DNA of 64,000 nt from Ctena decussata (lineage: Eukaryota; Mollusca; Bivalvia; Lucinida; Lucinidae). The DNA lies in contig OZ022503.1 in NCBI GenBank assembly GCA_963989385.1, positions 66,190,123 through 66,254,122 of the forward strand. The letters run 5' to 3'. The notes below the pieces were generated by a model. The model did not search any database. It was given only the letters and a program-made list of their open reading frames with translations, and was not told the origin of the DNA. The position numbers were made by a program, and so were the translations under genes. Below are positions 21,740 through 32,690 of the stretch, piece by piece; within the stretch, counting starts at the first letter, position 1, and every line of letters starts with the position of its first letter.

Positions 21740-23448
21740 TATTAATAAATACAAGTTATTGACAGTTAGCGCAGAACACAGCTTTCTAATATGTACCATT
21801 CAAAATGGTGACAACTATAAGTAGTAAACTTCTTTCTGTAAGTGCACATTTTAATAGACATTGAAGGAAAAATTTAAAAGTCCAGTAGCAGAGAAAAGCT
21901 GCTTATAGTCACTGAAGGCTACAGACCTTACAACTGAAAAAAGCAAGTTTGCATAGCATCTTCAGCTCTTGGAAAAACATTTGCATTTATAGTCCTATGC
22001 CTCATAAATTGTGGTGTGCGCTTGAAGAGGCCGACACAAATCAGGTCAAAAAGTGAATGTCTAAGAGGATGACAGTGGACCCCATACAAGGAGTCACAGA
22101 AGTAAATTCAGGAAAGTAAACTTTGATATCAGGGATAAGCCTCTGGAGTTTCCCTATCTGAAATGGTAGAATACACACCTAGACTTATTTGATAATGTCA
22201 CTGTTCTTTCACAGGTTAAAACAAAACAATGTCAATGACAAGTTTCTTTCCTAAGCAGTAGAGTCTAGGCTGATTTATGATTGATTGTGCCCCACAATCA
22301 GTTTTAGTTTTGTATGTGACAGAATTATGCACCATGCACCATAGGAAGTTTCCACTTGTATGATTGTCATGTTTAACACATTTTATAGCAGTCTAATTCC
22401 TTCCTGCACATTATTTCTTGAGTTAAATGTACATGCTGAATTGTCAGGTTCCATCTGAAAATGCTCTGATTATCAGAATGGTTGTTTGAATACTTGTTAA
22501 ACACAAAGTATTTCCTGAAAGTATCTGAAGTCGTATGTAATACCTGTCATTCAGTTTTATAAATGCACTCCATCTCAAAGATTCCTAGATTGTCCACTAT
22601 TGGTCGTTGGCAGGCTATCAGGACAAGATGTTCACTAACATATATGTATAAAACATCCGCAGTTGTATTGCATTGTAAGTGTAGCACAAGCTAATGAGCT
22701 AAACTGAGTTTGAATACACTGCAGTCACAGAGGATACATGCAGCTTACACAACTATTGAAGAAGCAGTATACACTCCAAAGGATGAATATAAACTTGGAC
22801 ACTATTTTATTCAAGTTTATATGATACATTATTCCAGATCGAAGCATGTCAAAACCTCTGAAAATGATATATGTCAGTAGGATTTGTCGGTGGCTTTGAA
22901 CAAGTTTGATCTTGAAAATATTCCTAATGTAAATTAAAGCTTGAACACAATTCATTCAAATTAATGTGATATGTTATTCCAGATTATTCATTCCTCCAGA
23001 TTGAAGAAAGTACACATGTTAAACAACCTCTGTATACACTATATGTCAGTATAATTTGAGTTAAGGATTGAAAGTCTTCCAATTGTTGAAAGATTTAGCA
23101 ATTTCTATGATGGCATCACATGACAGTCAACAATATGTCTTTCCTCAGACACTGATTTATTTCACCTTCTGAGCTAATCAAAGTCTAAAGCATTTATTCC
23201 ATAATTTTACATATTCCTGTCAGATACGTGGTCACGCTCTGCAATAGAAAAAAGAACGCTTCTCGGCCTCCACAACACTAGTGTGATGGGGAGACGAAAA
23301 ACAAATTCTTTGACAAATCACCATAGTGTATATAATGATCTGGCAAAGAAAAATCAGACATCTGTTGAAACATCCATGACTGAGAACTAGTTCCATACAG
23401 GAGTAAGAGTAAATAAACAACTAGAAGACTCATGGATTCCAATAATAA
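21740..23448. other. Middle of e2, unassigned
   Basis: This is AT-rich DNA without a recognised gene. A weak direct duplication (TTATTCCAGAT...ATATGTCAGTA at about 22830 and 22970) is present. The minus-strand open frames at 22725-22955 and 23232-23420 have no motifs. Confidence 0.35.
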
Positions 23449-23880
23449 TAGCTAAGAAAAAACATGTGCACCCAACAATTATCAAGTCACAACTGAACAG
23501 TGAACTACTCTCCAGACTCAGTAACCAAAATTATTTGATTGGTCACTCAGCCAAGCATAACCACACCCTCACCCAATAGGATGACCACTGATAAGATTAG
23601 TGTGAAAACAAAACAACTGTAGAATCAAATGGACACCTGACACCTGCACTCCAGACAGTTATATAAATGTTACATAAGACTGATATTTGAAGCTGAATAC
23701 ACAACTGACTGAAATAATAACAACTGAAACAGACTGATCAGGGTGCATGTAAAACTTAGCATACATATACAAAAGACACTCAAAAACTGATTCTACCCCA
23801 AGCAATTTTAAATAAAACTGCACATGAAATTGAGAATAACAAATTCTTGTGTATAAACTGTAAATAAAATTATTCCCATT

Positions 23881-24247
23881 ATAATCATAAAATACAGGTC
23901 AAGTTTGATGTTGGGCAAAATCTGTCGATTATTGTGGGAGTAAGGGCCCTTTTTCGACTTATTTTGTATGAAAAAATGGTTTCCGTTCGATATCTTTTGA
24001 AAGCATTGGTGTATTGAATTCAAATTTTATACACAGGTATGTAATTATAAAATGCAGGTCAAGATCGATGTTGGGCAAAATCCGTCGATTATTGTGGGAG
24101 TTATGGCCCTTTTTCGACTTGATTTCATACAATAATGGTTTCCGTTTGTTAGTTTTTGAAAAGTTACTTGTTTCTGGGCTATTTCTTTTGGAAAGTTGCA
24201 TGGATACAGAATGTCATCACATATCACAGTCATGACCCCCCCCCCCC

Positions 24248-24278
<31 letters not shown>

Positions 24279-24693
24279 ACACACTTCTCTTGATCCAAGA
24301 AGCACAATACATCTGCCCAAGGTAAACGATAAAACATGTACCACAGAAGTCTGCCTTTGTGAACCTAGTTATGCTACAAGTGCCAGTACCTTAAACAAAG
24401 AGCCATCTTACTTAGGGCACTAGGCGGGGGCATCTGTGTCCATGGACACATTTCTAGTTTGTTTATATAGAGCTATATAGCTTAAGAACATTCAAAAATC
24501 TTCTTCTATGAAATCATAAGGCCAAGAGCTTAAGTATTTAGTATGTAGCAGTGTATAGTGGTCCTCTACATAAATCCTGCCAATCAAGCCCCTGGGGTCC
24601 AAACTTGCTACACCCCATGGGGTCATCGAATCCTATGGAATTGCAGCCTGTTTATTAGCTTACCTGAGCTGGAAGCTTACATTTTATAACTCA
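23881..24693 (+). repeat. 1.6-kb tandem unit 1, right half
   Basis: It continues unit 1 after the 5.3-kb insertion. Left and right halves sum to 1600 bp, against 1604 bp for unit 2. The small difference is explained by the poly-C/CA tract. Confidence 0.92.
24236..24284 (+). repeat. Poly-C (29) followed by (AC)n, unit 1
   Basis: There are 29 C in a row, then ten AC dinucleotides. Equivalent tracts in units 2 and 3 (25836-25888 and 27440-27476) differ in length and interruption. They account for much of the length difference between units. On the complementary strand the G run could form a quadruplex. Confidence 0.9.
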
Positions 24694-24856
24694 GCTCCCA
24701 TAGACTTATAATGGGAAAGACTTCAAAAATATTTTTCTCTGACACCATGAAGCCCAGAGCTTACATATTTAGTATGCAGCAATGTCTAGTGATCCCCTCT
24801 ATAAATTCTGCCAATCAAGCACCTGAGGTCCAAACTGCCCACACCCCAGGGGGTTG

Positions 24857-26062
24857 TTATGCCCCCGCCATTAAAAATAGGGGGGCATGTCCATCCGTAC
24901 GTAGTGAGCGTACGTATGTACGTCCCGCTCGAAATGGTTTCCATTCAATATCTTTTGAAAGCATTGGTATATTGAATTCATATTTCATACACAGCTATAT
25001 AATTATAAAATACAGGTCAAGTTCGATGTTGAGCAAAATCCGTCGATTATTGTGGGACTTATGGCCCTTTTTCGACTTCATTTTGTATGAAAAAATGGTT
25101 TCCGTTCGATATCTTTTGAAAGCATTGGTGTATTGAATTCATATTTTATACACAGGTATATAATCATAAATCACAGGTAAAGTTTGATGTTGGGCAAAAC
25201 CCATTGTTTATTGTGGGAGTTATGGCCCTTTTTGGACTTCATTTTGTATGAAAAACTGGCTTCCGTTCGATATCTTTTGAAAGCCTTGGTGTATTGAATT
25301 CATATTTTATACACAGGTATATACTCATTAAATAAAGGTCAAGTTTGATGTTGGGCAAAATCCGTTGTTTATTGTGGAAGTTATGGCCCTTTTATGACTT
25401 CATTTTGTAGGAAGAAATGGTTTCCGTTTGATATCTATTGAAGCATTGGTGTATTGAATTCATATTTTATACACAGGCATATAATCATAAAATACAGGTC
25501 AAGTTTGATGTTGGGCAAAATCTGTCGATTATTGTGGGAGTAAGGGCCCTTTTTCGACTTATTTTGTATGAAAAAATGGTTTCCGTTCGATATCTTTTGA
25601 AAGCATTGGTGTATTGAATTCAAATTTTATACACAGGTATGTAATTATAAAATGCAGGTCAAGATCGATGTTGGGCAAAATCCGTCGATTATTGTGGGAG
25701 TTATGGCCCTTTTTCGACTTGATTTCATACAATAATGGTTTCCGTTTGTTAGTTTTTGAAAAGTTACTTGTTTCTGGGCTATTTCTTTTGGAAAGTTGCA
25801 TGGATACAGAATGTCATCACATATCACAGTCATGACCCCCCCCCCCCCCCCCCCCCCCACACCCCCCCCCCCCCACACACACACACACTTCTCTTGATCC
25901 AAGAAGCACAATACATCTGCCCAAGGTAAACGATAAAACATGTACCACAGAAGTCTGCCTTTGTGAACCTAGTTATGCTACAAGTGCCAGTACCTTAAAC
26001 AAAGAGCCATCTTACTTAGGGCACTAGGCGGGGCCTTCTGTGTCCATGGACACATTTCTAGT
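24857..26062 (+). mobile_element. HINE/pearl-like element with ~162-bp core, ATGCCCCCGCC SIR (unit 2 copy)
   Basis: The 5' end is TTATGCCCCCGCCATTAAAA, with a small hairpin to GGGGGGCAT. About six ~162-bp core repeats begin AAATGGTTTCCGTTCGATAT (24932, 25095, 25258, 25419, 25579, 25737). The 3' SIR is GGCGGGGCCTTC here, and exactly GGCGGGGGCAT in units 1 and 3. The palindrome TGTGTCCATGGACACA follows, and the element ends TTTCTAGT. The other copies are 17935-24458 (split) and 26461-27650. Short subterminal inverted repeats plus a 3' hairpin and a CTRGT-type end fit Helentron-associated elements. Confidence 0.75.
25836..25888 (+). repeat. Interrupted poly-C / (AC)n tract, unit 2
   Basis: 23 C, then ACA, then 13 C and an (AC)n run. 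This differs from the pure tracts in units 1 and 3. Confidence 0.9.
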
Positions 26063-26297
26063 TTGTTTATATAGAGCTATATAGCTTAAGAACATTCAAA
26101 AATCTTCTTCTATGAAATCATAAGGCCAAGAGCTTAAGTATTTAGTATGTAGCAGTGTATAGTGGTCCTCTACATAAATCCTGCCAATCAAGCCCCTGGG
26201 GTCCAAACTTGCTACACCCCATGGGGTCATCGAATCCTATGGAATTGCAGCCTGTTTATTAGCTTACCTGAGCTGGAAGCTTACATTTTATAACTCA

Positions 26298-27895
26298 GCT
26301 CCCATAGACTTATAATGGGAAAGACTTCAAAAATATTTTTCTCTGACACCATGAAGCCCAGAGCTTACATATTTAGTATGCAGCAATGTCTAGTGATCCC
26401 CTCTATAAATTCTGCCAATCAAGCACCTGAGGTCCAAACTGCCCACACCCCAGGGGGTTGTTATGCCCCCGCCATTAAAAATAGGGGGGCATGTCCATCC
26501 GTACGTAGTGAGCGTACGTATGTACGTCCCGCTCGAAATGGTTTCCATTCAATATCTTTTGAAAGCATTGGTATATTGAATTCATATTTCATACACAGCT
26601 ATATAATTATAAAATACAGGTCAAGTTCGATGTTGAGCAAAATCCGTCGATTATTGTGGGACTTATGGCCCTTTTTCGACTTCATTTTGTATGAAAAAAT
26701 GGTTTCCGTTCGATATCTTTTGAAAGCATTGGTGTATTGAATTCATATTTTATACACAGGTATATAATCATAAATCACAGGTAAAGTTTGATGTTGGGCA
26801 AAACCCATTGTTTATTGTGGGAGTTATGGCCCTTTTTGGACTTCATTTTGTATGAAAAACTGGCTTCCGTTCGATATCTTTTGAAAGCCTTGGTGTATTG
26901 AATTCATATTTTATACACAGGTATATACTCATTAAATACAGGTCAAGTTTGATGTTGGGCAAAATCCGTTGTTTATTGTGGAAGTTATGGCCCTTTTATG
27001 ACTTCATTTTGTAGGAAGAAATGGTTTCCGTTTGATATCTATTGAAGCATTGGTGTATTGAATTCATATTTTATACACAGGCATATAATCATAAAATACA
27101 GGTCAAGTTTGATGTTGGGCAAAATCTGTCGATTATTGTGGGAGTAAGGGCCCTTTTTCGACTTATTTTGTATGAAAAAATGGTTTCCGTTCGATATCTT
27201 TTGAAAGCATTGGTGTATTGAATTCAAATTTTATACACAGGTATGTAATTATAAAATGCAGGTCAAGATCGATGTTGGGCAAAATCCGTCGATTATTGTG
27301 GGAGTTATGGCCCTTTTTCGACTTGATTTCATACAATAATGGTTTCCGTTTGTTAGTTTTTGAAAAGTTACTTGTTTCTGGGCTATTTCTTTTGGAAAGT
27401 TGCATGGATACAGAATGTCATCACATATCACAGTCATGACCCCCCCCCCCCCCCCCCCCCCCCCACACACACACACTTCTCTTGATCCAAGAAGCACAAT
27501 ACATCTGCCCAAGGTAAACGATAAAACATGTACCACAGAAGTCTGCCTTTGTGAACCTAGTTATGCTACAAGTGCCAGTACCTTAAACAAAGAGCCATCT
27601 TACTTAGGGCACTAGGCGGGGGCATCTGTGTCCATGGACACATTTCTAGTTTGTTTATATAGAGCTATATAGCTTAAGAACATTCAAAAATCTTCTTCTA
27701 TGAAATCATAAGGCCAAGAGCTTAAGTATTTAGTATGTAGCAGTGTATAGTGGTCCTCTACATAAATCCTGCCAATCAAGCCCCTGGGGTCCAAACTTGC
27801 TACACCCCATGGGGTCATCGAATCCTATGGAATTGCAGCCTGTTTATTAGCTTACCTGAGCTGGAAGCTTACATTTTATAACTCAGCTAGCTGAG
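26298..27895 (+). repeat. 1.6-kb tandem unit 3
   Basis: The 1598-bp unit is nearly identical to unit 2, including the HINE-like element at 26461-27650 with an exact ATGCCCCCGCC / GGCGGGGGCAT inverted pair. It leaves the array at 27896, where AACTCAGCT continues as AGCTGAGCGG instead of CCCATAGAC. Confidence 0.93.
27440..27476 (+). repeat. Poly-C (25) / (AC)6 tract, unit 3
   Basis: 25 C followed by six AC dinucleotides, the shortest of the three tracts. Confidence 0.9.
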
Positions 27896-27920
27896 CGGTT
27901 GTTGCCCTTGGGCTACTTGT
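27847..27920 (+). mobile_element. HINE terminal sequences (5'-like start and 3' hairpin)
   Basis: TTAGCTTACCTGAGCTGG resembles the 5' ends of neighbouring HINEs. CAGCTAGCTGAGCGG, the hairpin GCCCTTGGGC and the end TACTTGT look like a HINE 3' terminus. This probably closes the larger element whose core is the 165-bp/1.6-kb array. The next HINE starts only four bases later. Confidence 0.5.
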
Positions 27921-27924
27921 TTTT

Positions 27925-30340
27925 TTAGCTCACCTGAGCACGAAGTGCTCAGGGTGAGCTTTTGGGATACCCTGATGTCCGTCGTCCGTCGTACGTGTGT
28001 CCGGACGTCAGGACGGACGTCCGTCAACTTTTGCTTGTGTACACTCTAGCGGGCACAGTTTTGATCCAATCTTCATGAAACTTTGTCAGAATCTTAGTCT
28101 TTATAAAATTCAGGCCAAGTTCGAAACTGGGTCATGTTGGGTCAAAAACTAGGTCACTAGGTCAAATGTTAGAAAAACCTTGTGTACGCCCTAGAGGGCA
28201 CAATTTTCATCCAAAGTTCATGAAACTTTGTCAGAATGTTTATCTTCATAATATCTTGGACGAGTTCGACACTGGGTCACGGGTTAAAAACTAGGTCACT
28301 AGGTCAAATCATAGAAAAAGCTTGTGTACGCTCTAGAGGACATACTTTTGATCCAATCTTTATGAAACTTTGTCAGAATGTTTATCTCCATAAATTCTAG
28401 GCCAAAATTGAAACTGGGTCATGTCGGGTCAAAAACTAGGTCACTAGGTCAAGTCTTAGAAAAACCTTGTGTAAACTGTAGAAGGCACAGTTTTGATCCA
28501 ATCTTCATTAAACTTTGTCAGAATGTTTATCTTTATAATATCTAAAACAAATTTGAAACTGGGTCATGTCGGGTCAAAAACCAGGTCACTAGGTAAAATC
28601 ATAGAATAACCTTTTGTATGCTCTGGAGGACACAGTTTTGATCAAATCTTTATGAAACATTGTCAGAATGTTTATCCTCATAATATCTAGGACCAGTTTG
28701 ACACTGGGTCACGTCGGGTTAAAAACTAGGTCACTAGGTCAAATCATAGAAAAAGCTTGTGTACGCTCTAGAGGACATACTTTTGATCCAATCTTTATGA
28801 AACTTTGTCAGAATGTTTATCTTCTTAAACTCTAGGCCAAAATTGAAACTGGGTCATGTTGGGTCAAAAACTAGGTCACTAGGTCAAGTCTTAGAAAAAC
28901 CTTGTGTAAACTGTAGAAGGCACAGTTTTGATCCAATCTTCATTAAACTTTGTCAGACTGTTTATCCTTATATTATCTAGAATAAATTTGAAACTGGGTC
29001 ATGTCGGGTCAAAAACCAGGTAACTAGGTCAAATCATAGAAAAACCTTATGTATGCTCTAGAGGACACAGTTTACACAGTTTTGATCCAATCTTTATGAA
29101 ACATTGTCAGAATGTTTATCTCCATAAACTGTAGGCTAAGTTCAATACTGGGTCATGTCGGGTCAAAAACTAGGTCAAATCTTAGAAAAACCTTGTGTAC
29201 GCTCTAGGAGGCACAGTTTTGATCCAAAACTCAGGAAACTTTGTCAGAATGTTTTTCCTCATAATATGTAGGACAAGTTGAAACTGGGTTATGTTGGGTC
29301 AGAAACTAGGTCACTAGGTCAAATCATAGAAAAACCTTGTGTGCGCTCTAGAGGACACAGTTTTGATCCAATCTTTATGAAACTTTGTCAGAATGTTTAT
29401 CTCCATAAATTCTAGGCCGAGTTTGCAACTGGGTAATGTCAGGTCAAAAACTAGGTCACTAGGTCAAATCTTAGAAAAACCTTGTGTACGCTCTAGAAGG
29501 CACAGTTTTGATCCAAAGTTCATGAAACTTTTTCAGAATGTTCATCCTCATAATATGTAGGACAAGATTGAAACTGGGTCATGGCGTGGGAAACCTAGGT
29601 CACTAGGTCAAATCTTAGAAAAACCTTGCATACGCACTAGAAGGCATAGTTTTGATCCAATCTTCATGAAACTATGTCAAAATGTTTATTGTTCATATAT
29701 TTAAGCCCCCTATGAAACTGAGTCACGTCAGGTCAAAAACTAGATCACTAGGTCAATTCTTAGAAAAAAACTTTGTGTACACCCTAGAGGGCACAGTTTT
29801 GATCCAATCTTCAAGAAACTCTGTCAGAATGATTATCTTTATGAAATCTAGGTAAAGTTTGAAACTGGGTCGTGTCGGATCAAAAACTAGAACAGATCTT
29901 AGAAAAAACCTTGTGTACACTCTAGAGGACACAGTTTTGATCCAATCTTTTTGAAACTTTGTCAGAATGTTTATCATTACAATATTTAGGCCAAGTTTGA
30001 AAGTAGATCATGTCAGGTCAAAAACTACGTCACTAGGTCAGATATAAGAATGACCTTGTGTACACTCTAGAGGGCACAGTTTTGATCCAATCTTCATGAA
30101 CCTTTGTCAGAATGTTTATCCTCACAATATCCAGGCCAAGTTTGAAACTGGGTCATGTCAGGTTAAAAACTAGGTCACTAGGTCAAATCTTAGAAAAACT
30201 TTGTGCACACCCTGGAGGGCACAGTTTTGATCCAATCTTCATGAAACATTGTCGGAATGTTTATCTCCATAAAATCTAGGTCAAATTTGAAACTGGGTCA
30301 TGTCGGGTCAAAAGCTAGGTCACTACGTCAAATCTAAATT
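27925..30340 (+). mobile_element. HINE/pearl-like element with ~145-bp core, 3' end missing
   Basis: The 5' end is TTAGCTCACCTGAGCACGAA, followed by its own inverse GTGCTCAGGGTGAGCT, which forms a hairpin. About 16 core copies of ~145 bp follow, with phrases TTTTGATCCAATCTTCATGA, AACTTTGTCAGAATGTTTAT, GAAACTGGGTCATGTCGGGT and AACTAGGTCACTAGGTCAAA. The array stops near 30340 in unrelated DNA, so the 3' hairpin is absent. The AGGTCACTAGGTCA motif is described as a finding. Confidence 0.8.
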
Positions 30341-30538
30341 TAGTTATGCTGCAAGAATCAGAACTAACATTGCATTGATGCCAGCCACAAACTCCTTGGA
30401 ATACATTAGTTTCACCACTGTGAGATAAGGATGCTACTATTCTATCATCTGTGTTTGCCTAATTCAGTCTAGTTCAAATCCATCAAAGGAACTCAACATG
30501 AACGGGAACTTTTCGGAGAAGCGACTCTGCCATTTTCA
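30341..30538. other. Unassigned segment between two HINEs
   Basis: No repeat end or exon was recognised. Confidence 0.3.
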
Positions 30539-30814
30539 GCTCACCTGAGCCTCACAGTATTTGTGTTAGCTGCCTCTGTCATCCATCCATAAACATTTTC
30601 AAACATCTATGAAACCACTGGGCAGACTAAACCCAAATTTCATATGGAGCCTGCACATGGGTCAAAGGATTGAAAGTTCTTCAAATGATCTTGGTCAGAT
30701 GACCAAGGTGGCTGCCATTCCCATGTATGGTAAAAACTCTTATAAATCTTCACCAGAGCCAGTGAACTGATTAATGCTCAGGTGAGCGATTCAGGGCCAC
30801 CATGGCCCTCTTGT
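30539..30814 (+). mobile_element. Short complete HINE
   Basis: The 5' end is AGCTCACCTGAGCCTCACAG, and the 3' SIR GCTCAGGTGAGC (30776-30787) is the exact inverse. The hairpin CAGGGCCACCATGGCCCT and the terminal CTTGT end at 30814. The core is a single monomer of the family seen at 46.8-50.3 kb (ACATCTATGAAACCACTGGG, TTGGTCAGATGACCAAGGTG). Confidence 0.82.
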
Positions 30815-30987
30815 ATTTCAATTTATTTACTTTTTTTTTTTTCATATTGAGCATCCAATATGGCTGCCATCCACTGTTACCAAAAATAGCTACAAACATG
30901 AAAATTACAATATCTCAAGAACCCCTTAACAGGTTTCGTCCAAATCTATGTTAGAGTGATCCGTACCGACAGCTTATAAGTTCAATT

Positions 30988-31185
30988 CTACATATTAAAT
31001 TTATCAAATCTGCTTTCACTTTCTTTCAGCAGCACAATGCAGCTGTGACATAGCATTCCTGGAAATTCTTGGTATGTCTCAGCATTTAATGTAGTCTCAC
31101 CATTTAATGTGTCACCAGCGACAAGCAGGAGTGAGCCACATAGGTATTTCTTTTCCAGTGTTGTCTTGTCCGAGGCAGCAGCCAT
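30988..31185 (-). CDS. Candidate first coding exon, product unknown
   Basis: On the minus strand an ATG in a good context (ATCATGGCTG) opens MAAASDKTTLEKKYLCGSLL and stays open for 65 codons. A donor-like AATG/GTGAGA lies after codon 28 (at 31100), so the true exon may be 31185-31101. The peptide has ordinary, non-repetitive composition with a hydrophobic stretch (CGSLLLVAG). The palindromic MITE just upstream (31195-31402) would then sit in its 5' UTR or promoter. I do not recognise the protein. It could also be a chance frame. Confidence 0.28.
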   Translation of the reverse strand: MAAASDKTTLEKKYLCGSLLLVAGDTLNGETTLNAETYQEFPGMLCHSCIVLLKESESRFDKFNM

Positions 31186-31194
31186 GATGTATCT

Positions 31195-31402
31195 CTTGAA
31201 CCAAAGTGCAGACAACAAAATTTACACCTGTAGTATTTCAAAAAATGTCTTGTCCAAGATATTTTATATTGACAATTCAAAAACTGGAGGGCAAACAGTT
31301 TAGATCTAGATGAGGGGGCTCATCAGGAGCCGCCTCATCAGGATCTACACTGTTTGCAAATTCTGCTATTTCTGTCTCTGGTACTTAAAAGTGTTAAACT
31401 TT
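31195..31402 (-). mobile_element. Palindromic MITE family P, copy 1
   Basis: The central palindrome GATGAGGGGGCTCATCAGGA is followed by GCCGCCTCATC. Conserved arms include GGGCAAACAGTTTAGATC and CACTGTTTGCAAATTC. It ends near ACTTAAAAGTGTTAAAC. Confidence 0.75.
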
Positions 31403-32097
31403 TTATCTAGTTTTCTGCTTTACCTCTGTTTTGTGACAATGTGCAGACAGGCAAGACATCCCATTCCACAGAGTTCTTGTTCATTCATCCTTTCATCAGT
31501 CTTTTGGCTCATTTGTCTGTTCATCCACACATCCACAATTATGACAGCCTGAGTATTCAAACCTGAGTTGTAGGAAGGTCTTCATTAACTTTGTCAAACC
31601 TATGTGGAATAGACCTTCTAAGCTATTCCTGAAAAGAAAAAAAAAATATTGAAACTCTTTCCTGGTCTGTGGGAGTTTGCCAGATAGAGTGTGAAATACT
31701 GTCTGAAAGGGCTGTTAAATCCAACCAGCAGCCTCTTTTAAAATCTTGTTAACTTGATAACCAACAATATAATATTTTAAAGATCATGTGTACATGTATA
31801 TTAATTTCAAACTAGAATTTTCATAACCTGATTAAACAAGCCATTTGTAATTTAATGGTAATAAATCATACATATTATCTTCAGTTTGTGTTTGATTAAA
31901 ATGAAGATATTTATTTTTGAAGCAAATGAATTTGCAAGAAATTATTTATGGGGATATAAAGTGATGTTTTCTCTAACAAATTATGAAAAGTTTGACATGT
32001 GTCAAGTATTTTGAAATTAATAATCTTCTGCTCAGCAATTAATTCTTTCTGTAAATCAGGTACCACATTCACCCTAAATACTTAGTCTGTAATTTGA
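31403..32097. other. Unassigned AT-rich stretch
   Basis: No recognisable feature was found. It lies between copies 1 and 2 of MITE family P. Confidence 0.35.
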
Positions 32098-32305
32098 ACT
32101 TAAGCACTAAAAAAGCAGACGACAAAATTTATGTCTACAATTTTTCAAAAAATGTTTGGTCTAAGATATATCATATTGAGAATTCAAAGATTATAGGGCA
32201 AACAGTGTAGATCCAGATGAGGTGGCTCATGATGAGCCGCCTCATCTGGATCTACCCTGTTTGCGAATCCAGGTATTTTCATTTCTGGCGCTTTAAGTGT
32301 TGAAT
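32098..32305 (-). mobile_element. Palindromic MITE family P, copy 2
   Basis: It begins with a TTAAGCACTAAAAAAGCAG arm. The centre is GATGAGGTGGCTCATGATGA, completed by GCCGCCTCATC, and it ends CTTTAAGTGTT. Confidence 0.8.
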
Positions 32306-32539
32306 AGTTTGTGATATGTCAGAATTTTGCAGATGGCATGGAAAACACAGCTGAGGGTTATACTAAAGGAGCAGTCTGATCTTGGTCTACTCTGTTTATC
32401 CGTGTAGCTCTGTGGCATTTTTGTTACAAAAGTGTCTTTACGATATTTTTGACTAGTATCAAATGAGCTGCATCATGCAAAAACACAGACAAATTCAGAT
32501 AAAGGAGATAGAAATTCAGGCATATACCTAAACCACGTA

Positions 32540-32690
32540 CCATGGTTTGAGGTTATAAAACCTGAGAATAATGTCAAACTCAAAATAAAGCACACTGATT
32601 GGCTGCTTCTGAGCATGTGCTCGGAAGCAGCCAATCAGTATGCTTTATTTTGAGTTTGAGAATGTACTCAAGTTTTGTAACCTTTGGGCC
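32540..32690. mobile_element. Near-perfect palindromic MITE family Q, copy 1
   Basis: The arms GGTTATAAAACCTGAGAATA and AATGTACTCAAGTTTTGTAACC surround CTCAAAATAAAGCACACTGA / ...GCTTTATTTTGAG. The centre is TGGCTGCTTC TGAGCATGTGCTCGG AAGCAGCCA, so nearly the whole element is one hairpin. The second copy is at 58587-58732. Confidence 0.92.

Larger units (their letters stand above)
20153..23880 (+). mobile_element. Rolling-circle-like element e2 (3728 bp), joined to e1
   Basis: The first ~970 bp repeat the start of e1 at an offset of exactly 1594. The last ~430 bp (23449-23880) repeat the end of e1 (19724-20152). The middle (about 21122-23448) is unrelated to e1's short middle. The last base before the flank is T, and the flank resumes ATAATCATAAA exactly where unit 1 was broken. 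The middle includes a T-rich run at 21195-21232, a Tigger-like MITE and a loose ~170-bp duplication at 22795-23060. No transposase or helicase is visible. Confidence 0.62.
24694..26297 (+). repeat. 1.6-kb tandem unit 2 (intact)
   Basis: The unit starts GCTCCCATAGACTTATAATG and is 1604 bp long. It contains one ~165-bp satellite monomer start, a complete HINE-like element (24857-26062), then satellite sequence again and a TTAGCTTACCTGAGC segment at the end. Repeated open frames of 141, 80, 73 and 62 codons in every unit are by-products of the repeat. Confidence 0.93.

Noticed and set aside
24711..26740. Duplicated 141-codon 'gene' in the 1.6-kb units
   Set aside because: The frame spans satellite sequence, the HINE 5' end and core repeats; conservation is due to recent tandem duplication of DNA.
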